Of a stretch of DNA of 38,304 bases, positions 8,085-16,158 are shown one piece after another. Source of the DNA: Merdimmobilis hominis (lineage in GTDB: Bacteria > Bacillota > Clostridia > Oscillospirales > Ruminococcaceae); assembly GCF_016901855.1 (NCBI RefSeq), contig NZ_JACJKY010000021.1, positions 1-38,304 on the forward strand. The letters run 5' to 3'. Numbering within the stretch: the stretch's first letter is position 1; each line of letters opens with the position of its first letter. Under the pieces are notes generated by a model. It was given only the letters and a program-made list of their open reading frames with translations. It ran no database searches and was not told where the DNA came from. Both the position numbers and the translations under genes were made by a program.

Positions 8085-9101
8085 ATGGGAGCAATGGATA
8101 TTGGAATTGATCTTGGAACAACGAAGATTATCATATACAAACCCGGTGTCGGCGAGCTTTTGCGTGAGCCTGCTGTCGTTGCGGTGAATACGAAAGATGA
8201 CACATTGATTGCCGCAGGACAGGAAGCGCTGTTGATGGTGGGAAAAACGCCGGAGTATATTCGTGCGGAGTTTCCGCTTGAAAACGGCGTCATTTCCAAT
8301 CATGTGATGACGGAGCTGATGCTTAAGGAATTTTTGCACCGCGCGTGCAGCAGTTTCTTGGTGAAGCACCGGTTTGTGATCTGTGTGCCGTCTTCGGTGA
8401 CCGAGGTGGAGCGCCGTGCAGTGGTGCGGACGATCGTCCATGCCGGTGTGCGCACGATCTATTTGATTGAAGAACCGATTGCGGCAGCACTCGGCGCCGG
8501 AATTGATGTCATGCAGCCGAACGGCTCGCTTGTGGTGGATATCGGCGGCGGCACGTCGGATATCGCTGTGATCTCGCTGGGCGGCGTGGTGCTTTCGGAA
8601 TCGCTCCGCTATGCGGGAAACCATATCGATGAAGCGATCGTCAAACTGATGCTGTCGAAATACAATTTGTCGATCGGCAAGAAAATGGCACAGCAGATTA
8701 AACAGCAGATCGGCAATGTGTGGAACCCATCAAGCGACGAAAAAACAAAAGTACGCGGCAGAAATCTATTGACAATTTATCCGCAGCAGATTGAAGTGTC
8801 GTCGCTTGATATTTATGATGCGATTTCACCGTTTGCGCAGATGATCGTGGCGGCAGTTAAACGTGTACTCGACAAAACGCCGCCGGAGCTTGCAAGCGAT
8901 ATTTATGAAAACGGTATCACAATGACGGGCGGCGGTTCACTTCTGCGCGGACTTCCCGAGCTTTTGACGCAGGAAACGGGCATTCAGGCACGTGTTGCTG
9001 AAAATGCGATTGAAGCTGTGTCTGTTGGTACGGCAAAAGCGTTTGAGTATGCCGATTTGCTGCAAACCGGCTTTTCGCAGGAGCAGGCAAACAACTATTA
9101 A
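8085..9101 (+). CDS. mreB: MreB/Mbl-like rod-shape actin homologue
   Basis: 338 residues, normal MreB length. MreB filaments under the membrane guide wall synthesis along the cell cylinder. The nucleotide-binding actin/Hsp70 motifs are present: phosphate 1 DIGIDLGTTK near the N-terminus, phosphate 2 LVVDIGGGTSDIAVIS, the VPSSVTEVERRAV segment, EEPIAAALGAG, and the adenosine motif MTGGGSLLRGL. AAGGTGGTG precedes the ATG at good spacing. It lies away from mreCD, so it may be an additional paralogue (Mbl or MreBH) and not the main MreB; the symbol is by family only. The Eis-like gene starts 21 bases after the stop, so the two are probably one unit. Confidence 0.92.
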   Translation: MGAMDIGIDLGTTKIIIYKPGVGELLREPAVVAVNTKDDTLIAAGQEALLMVGKTPEYIRAEFPLENGVISNHVMTELMLKEFLHRACSSFLVKHRFVICVPSSVTEVERRAVVRTIVHAGVRTIYLIEEPIAAALGAGIDVMQPNGSLVVDIGGGTSDIAVISLGGVVLSESLRYAGNHIDEAIVKLMLSKYNLSIGKKMAQQIKQQIGNVWNPSSDEKTKVRGRNLLTIYPQQIEVSSLDIYDAISPFAQMIVAAVKRVLDKTPPELASDIYENGITMTGGGSLLRGLPELLTQETGIQARVAENAIEAVSVGTAKAFEYADLLQTGFSQEQANNY

Positions 9102-9122
9102 CGCAAACTGGAGGGGACGTTT

Positions 9123-10349
9123 GTGATTATCAGAAAAATCAGAGAAGAAGAACTCAAGCGATGCTATGAAGTGATGTCGATTGCGTTTGAATTTCCGAAT
9201 AAAGCAACGCAGACAAACGACGAAATCGTCAAAGAGGCAAAAGAACAGCCGAAAACGCGCGGACAGGAATACTGGCAGGAAAAATGGGCGGCGTTTGAAG
9301 ACGACGACAAAACGATGATGGGATTTATGTTCACGATTCCATATACCGTGCAGTTTGACGGGCAGGAGTATCCGATGTGCGGCATCGGCGGCGTGTCAAC
9401 GCTTCCGCAGTACCGGAAAAACGGCGTCATTCGCGGCTGCTTTGAACACAATCTGCCGCAGATGTATGAAGACGGCGTGGTGTTTTCATATCTTTACCCG
9501 TTTTCGACGGCGTTTTATCGGAAATTCGGCTATGAGATGTGCGGCGAGCGGGTGTTTTATGAGATTGACCTGCGTGCGTATACACATTTCCCGGTTGAGG
9601 GCAAATGCGTTTTGGCGGAAGGGCAGTCGTTCAATGAAGAAATCGCATCGGTGTACCGCGATTTCTGCGGTAACATGAATCTGATGTGTGTGCGCAAGCC
9701 GTATGATTTTCCTGATGCAGAGGGAAGAGATCCTGCAAAGGACTGTGTCTATACCTATGTGTATGTTGCAAAGGATGGTACGCCGAAAGGTGTCATGACC
9801 TTCACCAAAGAACAAATCGAGCCGTATGTGTTTGAGATGAAATGCAGTCAGTTTTATTTTTCCGACTGGGAAGGATTTTACGGGCTTTTGAATCATGCAC
9901 TTGCGTATAAAACGTATTATAAGAAGATTTCATTCTGGCTGCCGTCACACATGGATGTTGTCAGCCGGATTCCCGAATGGGCAATGGTGCCGTGCAAACG
10001 TACTGTGGCACACACTGGTATGAACCGTGTTGTCAATGTGCAAAAGGCGTTAAAAGGCGCACGGTATCACGGAAGCGGTACGATTGCGATTGGTGTAAAT
10101 GATCCGCAGATTGCAAAAAACGACGGCGTGTGGCTTGTTTCGTTTGAGAATGGACAGGCAAGCGCAGTGGAACGTACCACAAAAACACCCGATATCACAA
10201 TGGGAATTTCCGATTTTTCGCGTTTGATTGCGGGTTCACATGACACGGCAGATGCGGTTTCATTGCCGGGTGTTTTGGTCTTGAACCCTTCTGCGCCGTT
10301 TGCGGGTGTATTTTACAAAAAGCCGATTTTTATCATGGATTCTTTCTAA
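9123..10349 (+). CDS. Eis-like GNAT N-acetyltransferase
   Basis: 408 residues starting at GTG 9123 behind GGAGGGG. The N-terminal GNAT domain has the acetyl-CoA region around CGIGGVSTLPQYRKNGVI and the LYPFSTAFYRKFGY segment that in Eis holds the catalytic tyrosine. A second GNAT-like fold and a C-terminal SCP2-like domain follow, giving the three-domain layout of the Eis family. The protein ends in phenylalanine, as Mycobacterium tuberculosis Eis does, where the terminal carboxylate takes part in catalysis. Eis acetylates amines on aminoglycosides and on proteins or peptides; the substrate here is unknown. It is probably co-transcribed with the mreB-like gene. Confidence 0.9.
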   Translation: MIIRKIREEELKRCYEVMSIAFEFPNKATQTNDEIVKEAKEQPKTRGQEYWQEKWAAFEDDDKTMMGFMFTIPYTVQFDGQEYPMCGIGGVSTLPQYRKNGVIRGCFEHNLPQMYEDGVVFSYLYPFSTAFYRKFGYEMCGERVFYEIDLRAYTHFPVEGKCVLAEGQSFNEEIASVYRDFCGNMNLMCVRKPYDFPDAEGRDPAKDCVYTYVYVAKDGTPKGVMTFTKEQIEPYVFEMKCSQFYFSDWEGFYGLLNHALAYKTYYKKISFWLPSHMDVVSRIPEWAMVPCKRTVAHTGMNRVVNVQKALKGARYHGSGTIAIGVNDPQIAKNDGVWLVSFENGQASAVERTTKTPDITMGISDFSRLIAGSHDTADAVSLPGVLVLNPSAPFAGVFYKKPIFIMDSF

Positions 10350-10361
10350 AATACTTGCTTT

Positions 10362-10389
10362 TTGACACTGCACATTGTATACTTATACT
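10362..10389 (+). promoter_or_regulatory. Promoter of the ROK-family gene
   Basis: Consensus TTGACA (10362-10367), 16-base spacer, TATACT (10384-10389). It is followed by a strong AAAAGGAG ribosome site, consistent with high expression. Confidence 0.8.
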
Positions 10390-10434
10390 AAGGTAATGTT
10401 GGTTACACTTCATTAGAAAAAGGAGAAGATTACC

Positions 10435-11832
10435 ATGAATATTTATGGCGTCAATGTTGACATCAAAAACGTTCCGGAGCTTGATCCGACGTTCGCACCG
10501 CTGCATGTGTTTAACCGCGAGTTTTTGAAAACCGCGAAAAAACCGATCGCAGTTGCAGTGGAGAGAAGCGGCGGCTTGATTTCCGTGTATGATACATTCA
10601 TTCACGGCACACCGGAAATGGCAGATGCGGACAACTACTATGTTGACCGTCTGGTCAAATTCCTGCTGTGGGCAAAAGGCGGCTTCCGCGTGTATATCTG
10701 CGGCGACGAAAACGTGTACCGCTATATGCACGATACATACAGCCCGAATGGCGCACGTGCATTTGACTATGACTTCATGAAACAGGTGTACGAGAAAGAA
10801 TTCGAGGTCGTCAATGTCCCGAATCTTGCGGACAAACCGGCTGCAAACGAGAAATCCAAAGCAATCGGCAAACATTTGGACGGCTGCCGCATCGGCTTTG
10901 ATGCAGGCGGATCTGACCGTAAAGTTTCCGCAGTTGTGGACGGTGTTCCGGTATTCAGTGAGGAAACCGTTTGGCTGCCGAAAGTCAATCCGGACCCGGA
11001 TTATCACTTCGAAGGCATTCTGCACTCCATGAAAATGGCAGCAGAGAAAATGCCGCGCGTTGATGCAATCGGCGTCAGCTCCGCTGGTATTTACATCGAC
11101 AACCGCACCATGGTTGCATCGCTGTTCTTAAAAGTGCCGAAAGATGCATTCGATGCAAAAGTAAAAGACATCTATCTGCGCGCAGCAGACGAAATCAGCA
11201 AAATGGTCGGTCACAAAGTGCCGATCGAAGTTGTAAACGACGGCGACGTCACTGCTCTGGCAGGCGCAATGAACTTAAATGACGTAGACGTGCTGGGTAT
11301 CGCAATGGGTACTTCCGAAGCAGTCGGCTATGTTGATAAAGACGGCAACATCACCGGATGGCTCAACGAGCTCGCATTCGCACCGGTTGACGCACAGCCG
11401 GACGCAATGGAAGACGAGTGGTCGGGCGACATCGGCTGCGGCGTTAAATACTTCTCGCAGGACGGCGTCATCAAACTGGCAAAACCGGCTGGCATCGAGC
11501 TTGATGAGGATGCAACACCGGCTGAGAAACTGAAAGCTGTTCAGGCGCTCATGGAAAAAGACGATCCGCGTGCAGTCAAAGTGTACGAGTCGCTCGGCGT
11601 ATATTTGGGCCACACTTTGGCACTGTATGCTGACTTCTATGAGATTCGTCACTGCCTGCTGCTTGGCCGTGTGATGTCCGGCAAAGGCGGCGACCTGATC
11701 CTCAAAGTTGCAAAAGAGGTGCTCGCTGACGAGTATCCGCAGATTAAAATGAACGCACAGACACCGGACGAGAAAATGAAACGTGTCGGTCAGTCTGTTG
11801 CAGCAGCAAGCCTTCCGGAAATCGTAAAATAA
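10435..11832 (+). CDS. ROK-family protein with a long N-terminal extension
   Basis: 465 residues. The ROK/glucokinase-like fold begins only near residue 150: the phosphate loop is GFDAGGSDRK (D156, G158-G159), the expected catalytic aspartate is D269 in VVNDGDVTALAGA, and a GIAMGTSEAVG segment matches the second nucleotide-binding strand. The classical zinc-binding cysteine cluster of ROK kinases is not evident (only GDIGCGVKYF is seen). The first 150 residues are unlike a normal ROK kinase, which is about 300 residues in all. A strong promoter, strong ribosome site and uniform codon choice suggest a highly expressed protein. Substrate unknown; sugar kinase activity is an inference. It is a single-gene unit closed by a bidirectional terminator. 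Confidence 0.85.
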   Translation: MNIYGVNVDIKNVPELDPTFAPLHVFNREFLKTAKKPIAVAVERSGGLISVYDTFIHGTPEMADADNYYVDRLVKFLLWAKGGFRVYICGDENVYRYMHDTYSPNGARAFDYDFMKQVYEKEFEVVNVPNLADKPAANEKSKAIGKHLDGCRIGFDAGGSDRKVSAVVDGVPVFSEETVWLPKVNPDPDYHFEGILHSMKMAAEKMPRVDAIGVSSAGIYIDNRTMVASLFLKVPKDAFDAKVKDIYLRAADEISKMVGHKVPIEVVNDGDVTALAGAMNLNDVDVLGIAMGTSEAVGYVDKDGNITGWLNELAFAPVDAQPDAMEDEWSGDIGCGVKYFSQDGVIKLAKPAGIELDEDATPAEKLKAVQALMEKDDPRAVKVYESLGVYLGHTLALYADFYEIRHCLLLGRVMSGKGGDLILKVAKEVLADEYPQIKMNAQTPDEKMKRVGQSVAAASLPEIVK

Positions 11833-11877
11833 GGATTGCTGATCGTTTCGACTGTATATTCTATCATGAAATTAAAA

Positions 11878-11916
11878 AAGGCTCGTGTTCTTAAAAGAAC
11901 ACGAGCCTTCTTTTTT
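11878..11916. terminator. Bidirectional intrinsic terminator
   Basis: GGCTCGTGTTC pairs with GAACACGAGCC around TTAAAA, extended by AA/TT, with T-rich tails on both strands. It separates the ROK gene (+) from the chrA pair (-). Confidence 0.9.
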
Positions 11917-11937
11917 GCTGATACCATCAAAACGGCA

Positions 11938-12510
11938 TCATTGAAGACCGGTAAGCTTTGTGACAAGCATTCCGACGACACCGCACCCGACCATCACATA
12001 GATGGGATTGACTTTCCATTTGCGCAGGACAAAAAATGCGATCAAAAACAGCGCAATGCCGACAAACCGAACGTCTGCAAATGATGCGGGAATCAGTCCG
12101 TCTACAAATGAAGCAGTCAGCAGAATCGATAAGCCTGCCGAAGCGATCATCGCGACAACCGCCGGCCGCAGACCGGACAGCACGCCGCGCACAACGGTGA
12201 GATTTTGATATTTAAAATAGAAATGTGCGAGCAGCAATACGATGATGCATGACGGAAGCACACAACCGAGTGTCGCCACCAGTGCGCCGCCGACGCCTGC
12301 AATTTTGATGCCGACAAATGTTGCCGAGTTGATTGCAACCGGGCCGGGTGTCATCTGTGAAATTGTAATGACATCGACGAATTCGTTCATCGAAAGCCAG
12401 CCGTGCAGATTGACGACCTGATTTTGAATCAGCGGCATTGCAGCATATCCGCCGCCAATACTGAACAGTCCGATTTGAAAAAAGCTTAAAAATAATTGCA
12501 GATAGATCAT
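11938..12510 (-). CDS. Chromate transporter family protein, half-size (second of a pair)
   Basis: 190 residues with about five or six hydrophobic segments. The CHR-family signature FSIGGGYAAMPLI near the N-terminus and the MTPGPVAINSATFVG motif are clear. ChrA proteins export chromate or take part in sulfate-type anion transport. Long ChrA proteins carry two such halves in one chain; here each half is a separate gene, the short-chain CHR arrangement, in which both are needed. Its ATG overlaps the stop of the upstream chrA gene (ATGA), so the two are translationally coupled and probably form a heterodimer of opposite topology. Confidence 0.9.
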   Translation of the reverse strand: MIYLQLFLSFFQIGLFSIGGGYAAMPLIQNQVVNLHGWLSMNEFVDVITISQMTPGPVAINSATFVGIKIAGVGGALVATLGCVLPSCIIVLLLAHFYFKYQNLTVVRGVLSGLRPAVVAMIASAGLSILLTASFVDGLIPASFADVRFVGIALFLIAFFVLRKWKVNPIYVMVGCGVVGMLVTKLTGLQ

Positions 12511-13085
12511 TCGACGCCACGCTCCTTTTTCCGTTTTTCTTCAAAGTGCGAGGATACCGCGCCGATTGCACCGCAAATGAGGATCAGAAGAATGATATTC
12601 ACGTTAAAGAAGTAGCTTGCGACGAAAACCGCAGCCATGATGAGCACCGGCAGCCATTTTTTCTCTTTGATAATGCCGCTTGCCATCGAAAAGACAACAT
12701 CTGCAATGACTGCTGCCACACCCGACTGCATTCCTTGAAGAAGTGCTGCGACCCAGGTGTTTGTGGCGAAAGCCTGATAAAACAGCGAAATGATCGACAG
12801 TGTAATCAGCGGCGGCAACACGGTTCCGATGATTGTTACAAGTGTGCCAAGCTTTCCGGCAAGCCGGTAGCCAATGAGAATTGCAGCATTTACGGCGATC
12901 GGTCCCGGCGAGGACTGTGCGATTGCAGTCAAATCGAGCATTTCCTTTTCTTCAATCCAGTGCAGATCGTCGGCAAATTTCTTTTTCATCAGCGGAATAA
13001 TGACGTATCCGCCGCCGAATGTGAATGCGCTTAAATAGAACGTAGATGTAAACAGCTTTAAATAAAGCTTTGCGTCCTTTTTCAT
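12507..13085 (-). CDS. Chromate transporter family protein, half-size (first of a pair)
   Basis: 192 residues from ATG 13085, preceded by GGAGGGG; a TTG directly before it is less likely. It shows the CHR signature FTFGGGYVIIPLMKKKF and the paired motif SSPGPIAVNAAILIG, with several membrane segments and a charged tail EEKRKKERG. It is paired with the next gene by a four-base overlap. The pair is divergent from a LysR regulator with overlapping promoters, so control by that regulator is likely. Real substrate (chromate, sulfate or another anion) cannot be told from sequence. Confidence 0.9.
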   Translation of the reverse strand: MKKDAKLYLKLFTSTFYLSAFTFGGGYVIIPLMKKKFADDLHWIEEKEMLDLTAIAQSSPGPIAVNAAILIGYRLAGKLGTLVTIIGTVLPPLITLSIISLFYQAFATNTWVAALLQGMQSGVAAVIADVVFSMASGIIKEKKWLPVLIMAAVFVASYFFNVNIILLILICGAIGAVSSHFEEKRKKERGVE

Positions 13086-13113
13086 CAAACCCCTCCATGA
13101 TGTTTCTGAATAT

Positions 13114-13142
13114 AGTATACTCCTTGCTTTTTCATAAGTAAA
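13114..13142 (-). promoter_or_regulatory. Promoter of the chrA pair
   Basis: TTTACT (13137-13142), 17-base spacer, TATACT (13114-13119) on the minus strand; it overlaps the LysR promoter. Confidence 0.65.
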
Positions 13143-13152
13143 ATAGTATTAT
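13124..13152 (+). promoter_or_regulatory. Promoter of the LysR gene
   Basis: TTGCTT (13124-13129), 17-base spacer, TATTAT (13147-13152). An AT-rich imperfect dyad follows up to about 13173 and could be the regulator's binding region. Confidence 0.55.
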
Positions 13153-13196
13153 AATATAATAAGTATAATAATTTTGTTATGAATAGGAGGGGCGAT

Positions 13197-14093
13197 ATGA
13201 CACTGCGTCATTTGCGGATTTTTTTTGCTGTATGTGAGGAACACAGCATGACAAAAGCGGCAGCGCGGCTTTATTTGGCACAGCCGTCTGTAAGCCTTGC
13301 GATCCGAGAGATGGAGGAGCATTACGGCGTCAAGCTGTTTGACCGGGTATCGCGGCGGCTTGATTTGACGGAAGCCGGAAAACAGTGTTATGCGTATACC
13401 ACGCACATTCTGACGCTTGTGGATGAAATGGAGCAAGGAATTCGGCGGTTTGACAGCCACCGGCTGCATATCGGATGCAGTTTGACAATCGGAACGTGTC
13501 TGCTGCCGGCGATCGTATCGCAGTTTAAAGAGCAGCATCCGCAAACGGAAATTTCTGCACAGATTGAAAATTCCGAGCGTATTCTTTCGATGGTCAGTGA
13601 TAACGCGCTTGATTTTGCATTGGTGGAAGCGATTCCGAACGACCCGCAGCTTAGAAAAGAACAGTTTTTGACGGACACATTGATCCCGGTCTGTGCGCCG
13701 TTTCATCCGCTTTCACGGGAAGCGAATGTGACCGCCGAACAATTCGCGTCGTTTCCGGTTATCATGCGCGAAAAGGGAAGTGGTACGCGGGAACTGTTTG
13801 ACAGTGTGATGCTAATGCATAATCTGGTGGTCAATCCGCTTTGGGTGAGCACAAACACGCAGGCGATTTTGTCGGCGGTTTCTGCGGGAATCGGTGTTTC
13901 CGTGCTGCCGCGGCTGCTTGCGGAAGATGCGATTGCCAAAGGCGAAATCGTTGAAATTTCAACTCGTGACCTCTCGTTTTCCCGTGCATTTTACCTGGTG
14001 TATCATAAAAACCGGTATCTTTCTTCAACCGCAGAAGCATTTTTGTCCCTTTGCCGCAATGCATGTACGGTTGCACTTTGCGCGCAGAATTGA
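13197..14093 (+). CDS. LysR family transcriptional regulator
   Basis: 298 residues. The start at 13197 is used because GGAGGGG lies just before it and LysR homology begins at MTLRHLRIF; an ATG at 13179 overlaps that site. The winged helix-turn-helix is at about residues 17-36 (MTKAAARLYLAQPSVSLAIR), followed by the long linker helix and a periplasmic-binding-protein-like effector domain. It is divergent from the half-size chrA pair, the usual arrangement for a LysR target, so regulation of those transporters is inferred. The effector is unknown. The luxS promoter lies at the end of this gene. Confidence 0.92.
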   Translation: MTLRHLRIFFAVCEEHSMTKAAARLYLAQPSVSLAIREMEEHYGVKLFDRVSRRLDLTEAGKQCYAYTTHILTLVDEMEQGIRRFDSHRLHIGCSLTIGTCLLPAIVSQFKEQHPQTEISAQIENSERILSMVSDNALDFALVEAIPNDPQLRKEQFLTDTLIPVCAPFHPLSREANVTAEQFASFPVIMREKGSGTRELFDSVMLMHNLVVNPLWVSTNTQAILSAVSAGIGVSVLPRLLAEDAIAKGEIVEISTRDLSFSRAFYLVYHKNRYLSSTAEAFLSLCRNACTVALCAQN

Positions 14094-14099
14094 TATAAT
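14071..14099 (+). promoter_or_regulatory. luxS promoter
   Basis: TTGCAC (14071-14076), 17-base spacer, perfect TATAAT (14094-14099), overlapping the LysR stop. Confidence 0.7.
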
Positions 14100-14140
14100 A
14101 ACAAACAAGACGACTGTATTAAAAAAGGATGTACGATTGT

Positions 14141-14629
14141 ATGAAGAAAATCAAAAGCTTTTCTGTTGACCACGATGTGATCACAAAGGGAATGTATATT
14201 TCGCGGATTGACGGTGATGTCATTACATATGACGTGCGGATGAAAACGCCGAACGGCGGCGATTATTTGTCGGACGGTGCGATGCACACGATCGAGCATT
14301 TGTTTGCAACGTATGCGCGCAACTCTGCGTTTTCCGATCAAATTGTCTATGTCGGACCGATGGGATGCCGTACTGGATTTTACCTGCTCACGCGCGACAC
14401 CATGACCTATGAGCAGGGATTGTCGCTTGTGCGCGATGCGTTTTTGTTTATGCGTGATTTTTCGGGCGAAATTCCGGGCAGTACAAGAAAAGAATGCGGC
14501 AACTATCTTGATCACGATGTGGAAGGCGCAAAAGCCGCTGCATCTGATTTTTGTGATGTGCTGACGACTTGGAATGTCGAAAAACTGATCTACCCCGATC
14601 AAAACGGCGCATCTGAAAGTGCAGTATAA
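14141..14629 (+). CDS. luxS: S-ribosylhomocysteine lyase
   Basis: 162 residues. LuxS splits S-ribosylhomocysteine into homocysteine and DPD, the precursor of autoinducer 2, in the activated methyl cycle. The metal site is intact: HTIEH (H49, H53) and C119 in KECGNY; the catalytic cysteine is C76 in GCRTGFY. Start at 14141 is preferred because AAGGATG lies 9 bases upstream and families begin at this point; an ATG at 14129 overlaps the ribosome site. It is a single-gene unit with its own promoter and terminator; the companion nucleosidase and metK are not in the window. Confidence 0.96.
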   Translation: MKKIKSFSVDHDVITKGMYISRIDGDVITYDVRMKTPNGGDYLSDGAMHTIEHLFATYARNSAFSDQIVYVGPMGCRTGFYLLTRDTMTYEQGLSLVRDAFLFMRDFSGEIPGSTRKECGNYLDHDVEGAKAAASDFCDVLTTWNVEKLIYPDQNGASESAV

Positions 14630-14639
14630 TAAAAGCGAA

Positions 14640-14669
14640 AAAACGGAGGATCATTTGATCCTCCGTTTT
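14640..14669. terminator. Bidirectional terminator between luxS and spoIVA
   Basis: AAAACGGAGGATC pairs with GATCCTCCGTTTT around ATTT, with T-rich tails on both sides. It serves luxS (+) and spoIVA (-). Confidence 0.9.
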
Positions 14670-14677
14670 CACTTTTG

Positions 14678-16156
14678 TTAAAGAATAATGCAAATCAAGC
14701 CGCTGCATCCTTCATTGATGATCCGCTCGATTGTTTCCTGCAATCTGCCGCGCGCTTCCTGCGGCATACGATAGAGCTTGTTGTGCAGTCCTTCGTTGAC
14801 CAGTGCATGAAGCGATTTGCCAAAGATGTTCGATTCCCAGATCTTCTGCGGATTTTCTTCAAACTCTTTGAGCAGATACATCACAAGCTCTTCAGACTGC
14901 TTTTCGGAGCCGACAATCGGGGACACCTCGGTGGTAATCGACGCTTTCATCAAATGATAGCTCGGTGCACTTGCCCGAAGCTTTACGCCGTATTTTCCGC
15001 CCTGCTTGACAATTTGCGGTTCTTCGAGTGTGAGCTCGTCGATGCCCGGCATCACAATGCCGTAGCCGGTTGCCTCCACTTCCTCGAGTGCGCCGGCAAT
15101 TTTTTCGTATTTCTTTTTGATCTGCGCGAGTTCAATCATACATGGCATGAGTGCGGCTTCTCCCGGAATTGACAAGCCGGTCACTTCGCCCAGGATTTGA
15201 TAGAACAGATCGGGCTTTAAGGAAACGGACAGATAAGCGCTGCCGGTGCCCAGTTCAATTTTGTCAATCCGGCACTGTGTGATGGATTCGCAGTCACAGA
15301 TCTGTTCGCCCACCGTGCGGACCGTACCGATATGTGTAAGTGAAGCTGTTTTTTCGCGAATGGTATCAAATACGCTTTTGCGCAGCCAGTGATCGTGGTC
15401 GAGTGAAACCAGCCAGAAGGGAAGATCAACACAGATATCACGGATCGGGAACTGGAACAAGAGGTTTTGCATGATATCCTGGATATCCCGCAGAGAAAGA
15501 TCGATACAGCTGACCGGCAAAACGGGCACACCATATTTTTTTGACAAGACCGCTGTCTGTTCCTGTGCATGTGCGCTGTGCGGATCGACGCAGTTATACA
15601 GCACGACAAACGGCTTTTTCAAGGAATTTAATTCATTGATGACACGTTCTTCCGCCTCTTCGTACTCTTCGCGGGGAAGATCGGTGATACTGCCGTCGGT
15701 TGTGATGACGATGCCGACGGTTGCGTGTTCGGAAATGACCTTCTGCGTTCCGATTTCTGCCGCCATATTAAACGGGACTTCTTCGTCAAACCATGGCGTC
15801 ATCACCATTCTGGGCACTTCGTTTTCAAAATAGCCGAGTGCACTCGGAATAATGTAACCCACACAGTCGATCATGCGCACATTCATCTCGGCTTGGTTGT
15901 CGAGCTTGATCGTGACGGCTTCTTCCGGAATGAATTTCGGTTCTGTCGTCATGATGGTTTTGCCTGCTGCTGATTGAGGCAGTTCGTCGGTGGCGCGCTC
16001 TTTTCGGTATTCGCTCTCGATATTCGGAATAACGAGCGTCTCCATGAATTTTTTGATAAATGTGGATTTTCCGGTGCGAACCGGGCCGACAATGCCCACA
16101 TAGATATCGCCGCCGGTTCGTTTTGCGATATCAGCATATAAATTTCGTTGTTCCAT
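14678..16156 (-). CDS. spoIVA: Stage IV sporulation protein A, spore-coat basement ATPase
   Basis: 492 residues from ATG 16156, the same length as Bacillus subtilis SpoIVA. SpoIVA binds and hydrolyses ATP and polymerises on the forespore surface in the mother cell, forming the base on which the coat assembles. The Walker A motif GPVRTGKST is at residues 24-32 (K30), with MIDCVGY as the likely Walker B region and ITTDGSITDLPREEY matching the conserved sensor region. AGGAGGG lies in the end of the upstream gene; only two bases separate its stop from this ATG, so translation is coupled to sipL. An upstream in-frame ATG at 16210 lies in the sipL coding region and is not used. Confidence 0.97.
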   Translation of the reverse strand: MEQRNLYADIAKRTGGDIYVGIVGPVRTGKSTFIKKFMETLVIPNIESEYRKERATDELPQSAAGKTIMTTEPKFIPEEAVTIKLDNQAEMNVRMIDCVGYIIPSALGYFENEVPRMVMTPWFDEEVPFNMAAEIGTQKVISEHATVGIVITTDGSITDLPREEYEEAEERVINELNSLKKPFVVLYNCVDPHSAHAQEQTAVLSKKYGVPVLPVSCIDLSLRDIQDIMQNLLFQFPIRDICVDLPFWLVSLDHDHWLRKSVFDTIREKTASLTHIGTVRTVGEQICDCESITQCRIDKIELGTGSAYLSVSLKPDLFYQILGEVTGLSIPGEAALMPCMIELAQIKKKYEKIAGALEEVEATGYGIVMPGIDELTLEEPQIVKQGGKYGVKLRASAPSYHLMKASITTEVSPIVGSEKQSEELVMYLLKEFEENPQKIWESNIFGKSLHALVNEGLHNKLYRMPQEARGRLQETIERIINEGCSGLICIIL

Positions 16157-16158
16157 AG

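Noticed and set aside
7908-8624. Minus-strand open frame of 238 codons across comF and the mreB-like gene
   Set aside because: It spans two real genes and a promoter on the other strand, and is His/Arg-rich without any recognisable fold.
10333-11025. Minus-strand open frame of 230 codons opposite the ROK gene
   Set aside because: Antisense shadow of a strongly supported gene, with no ribosome site and low-complexity composition.
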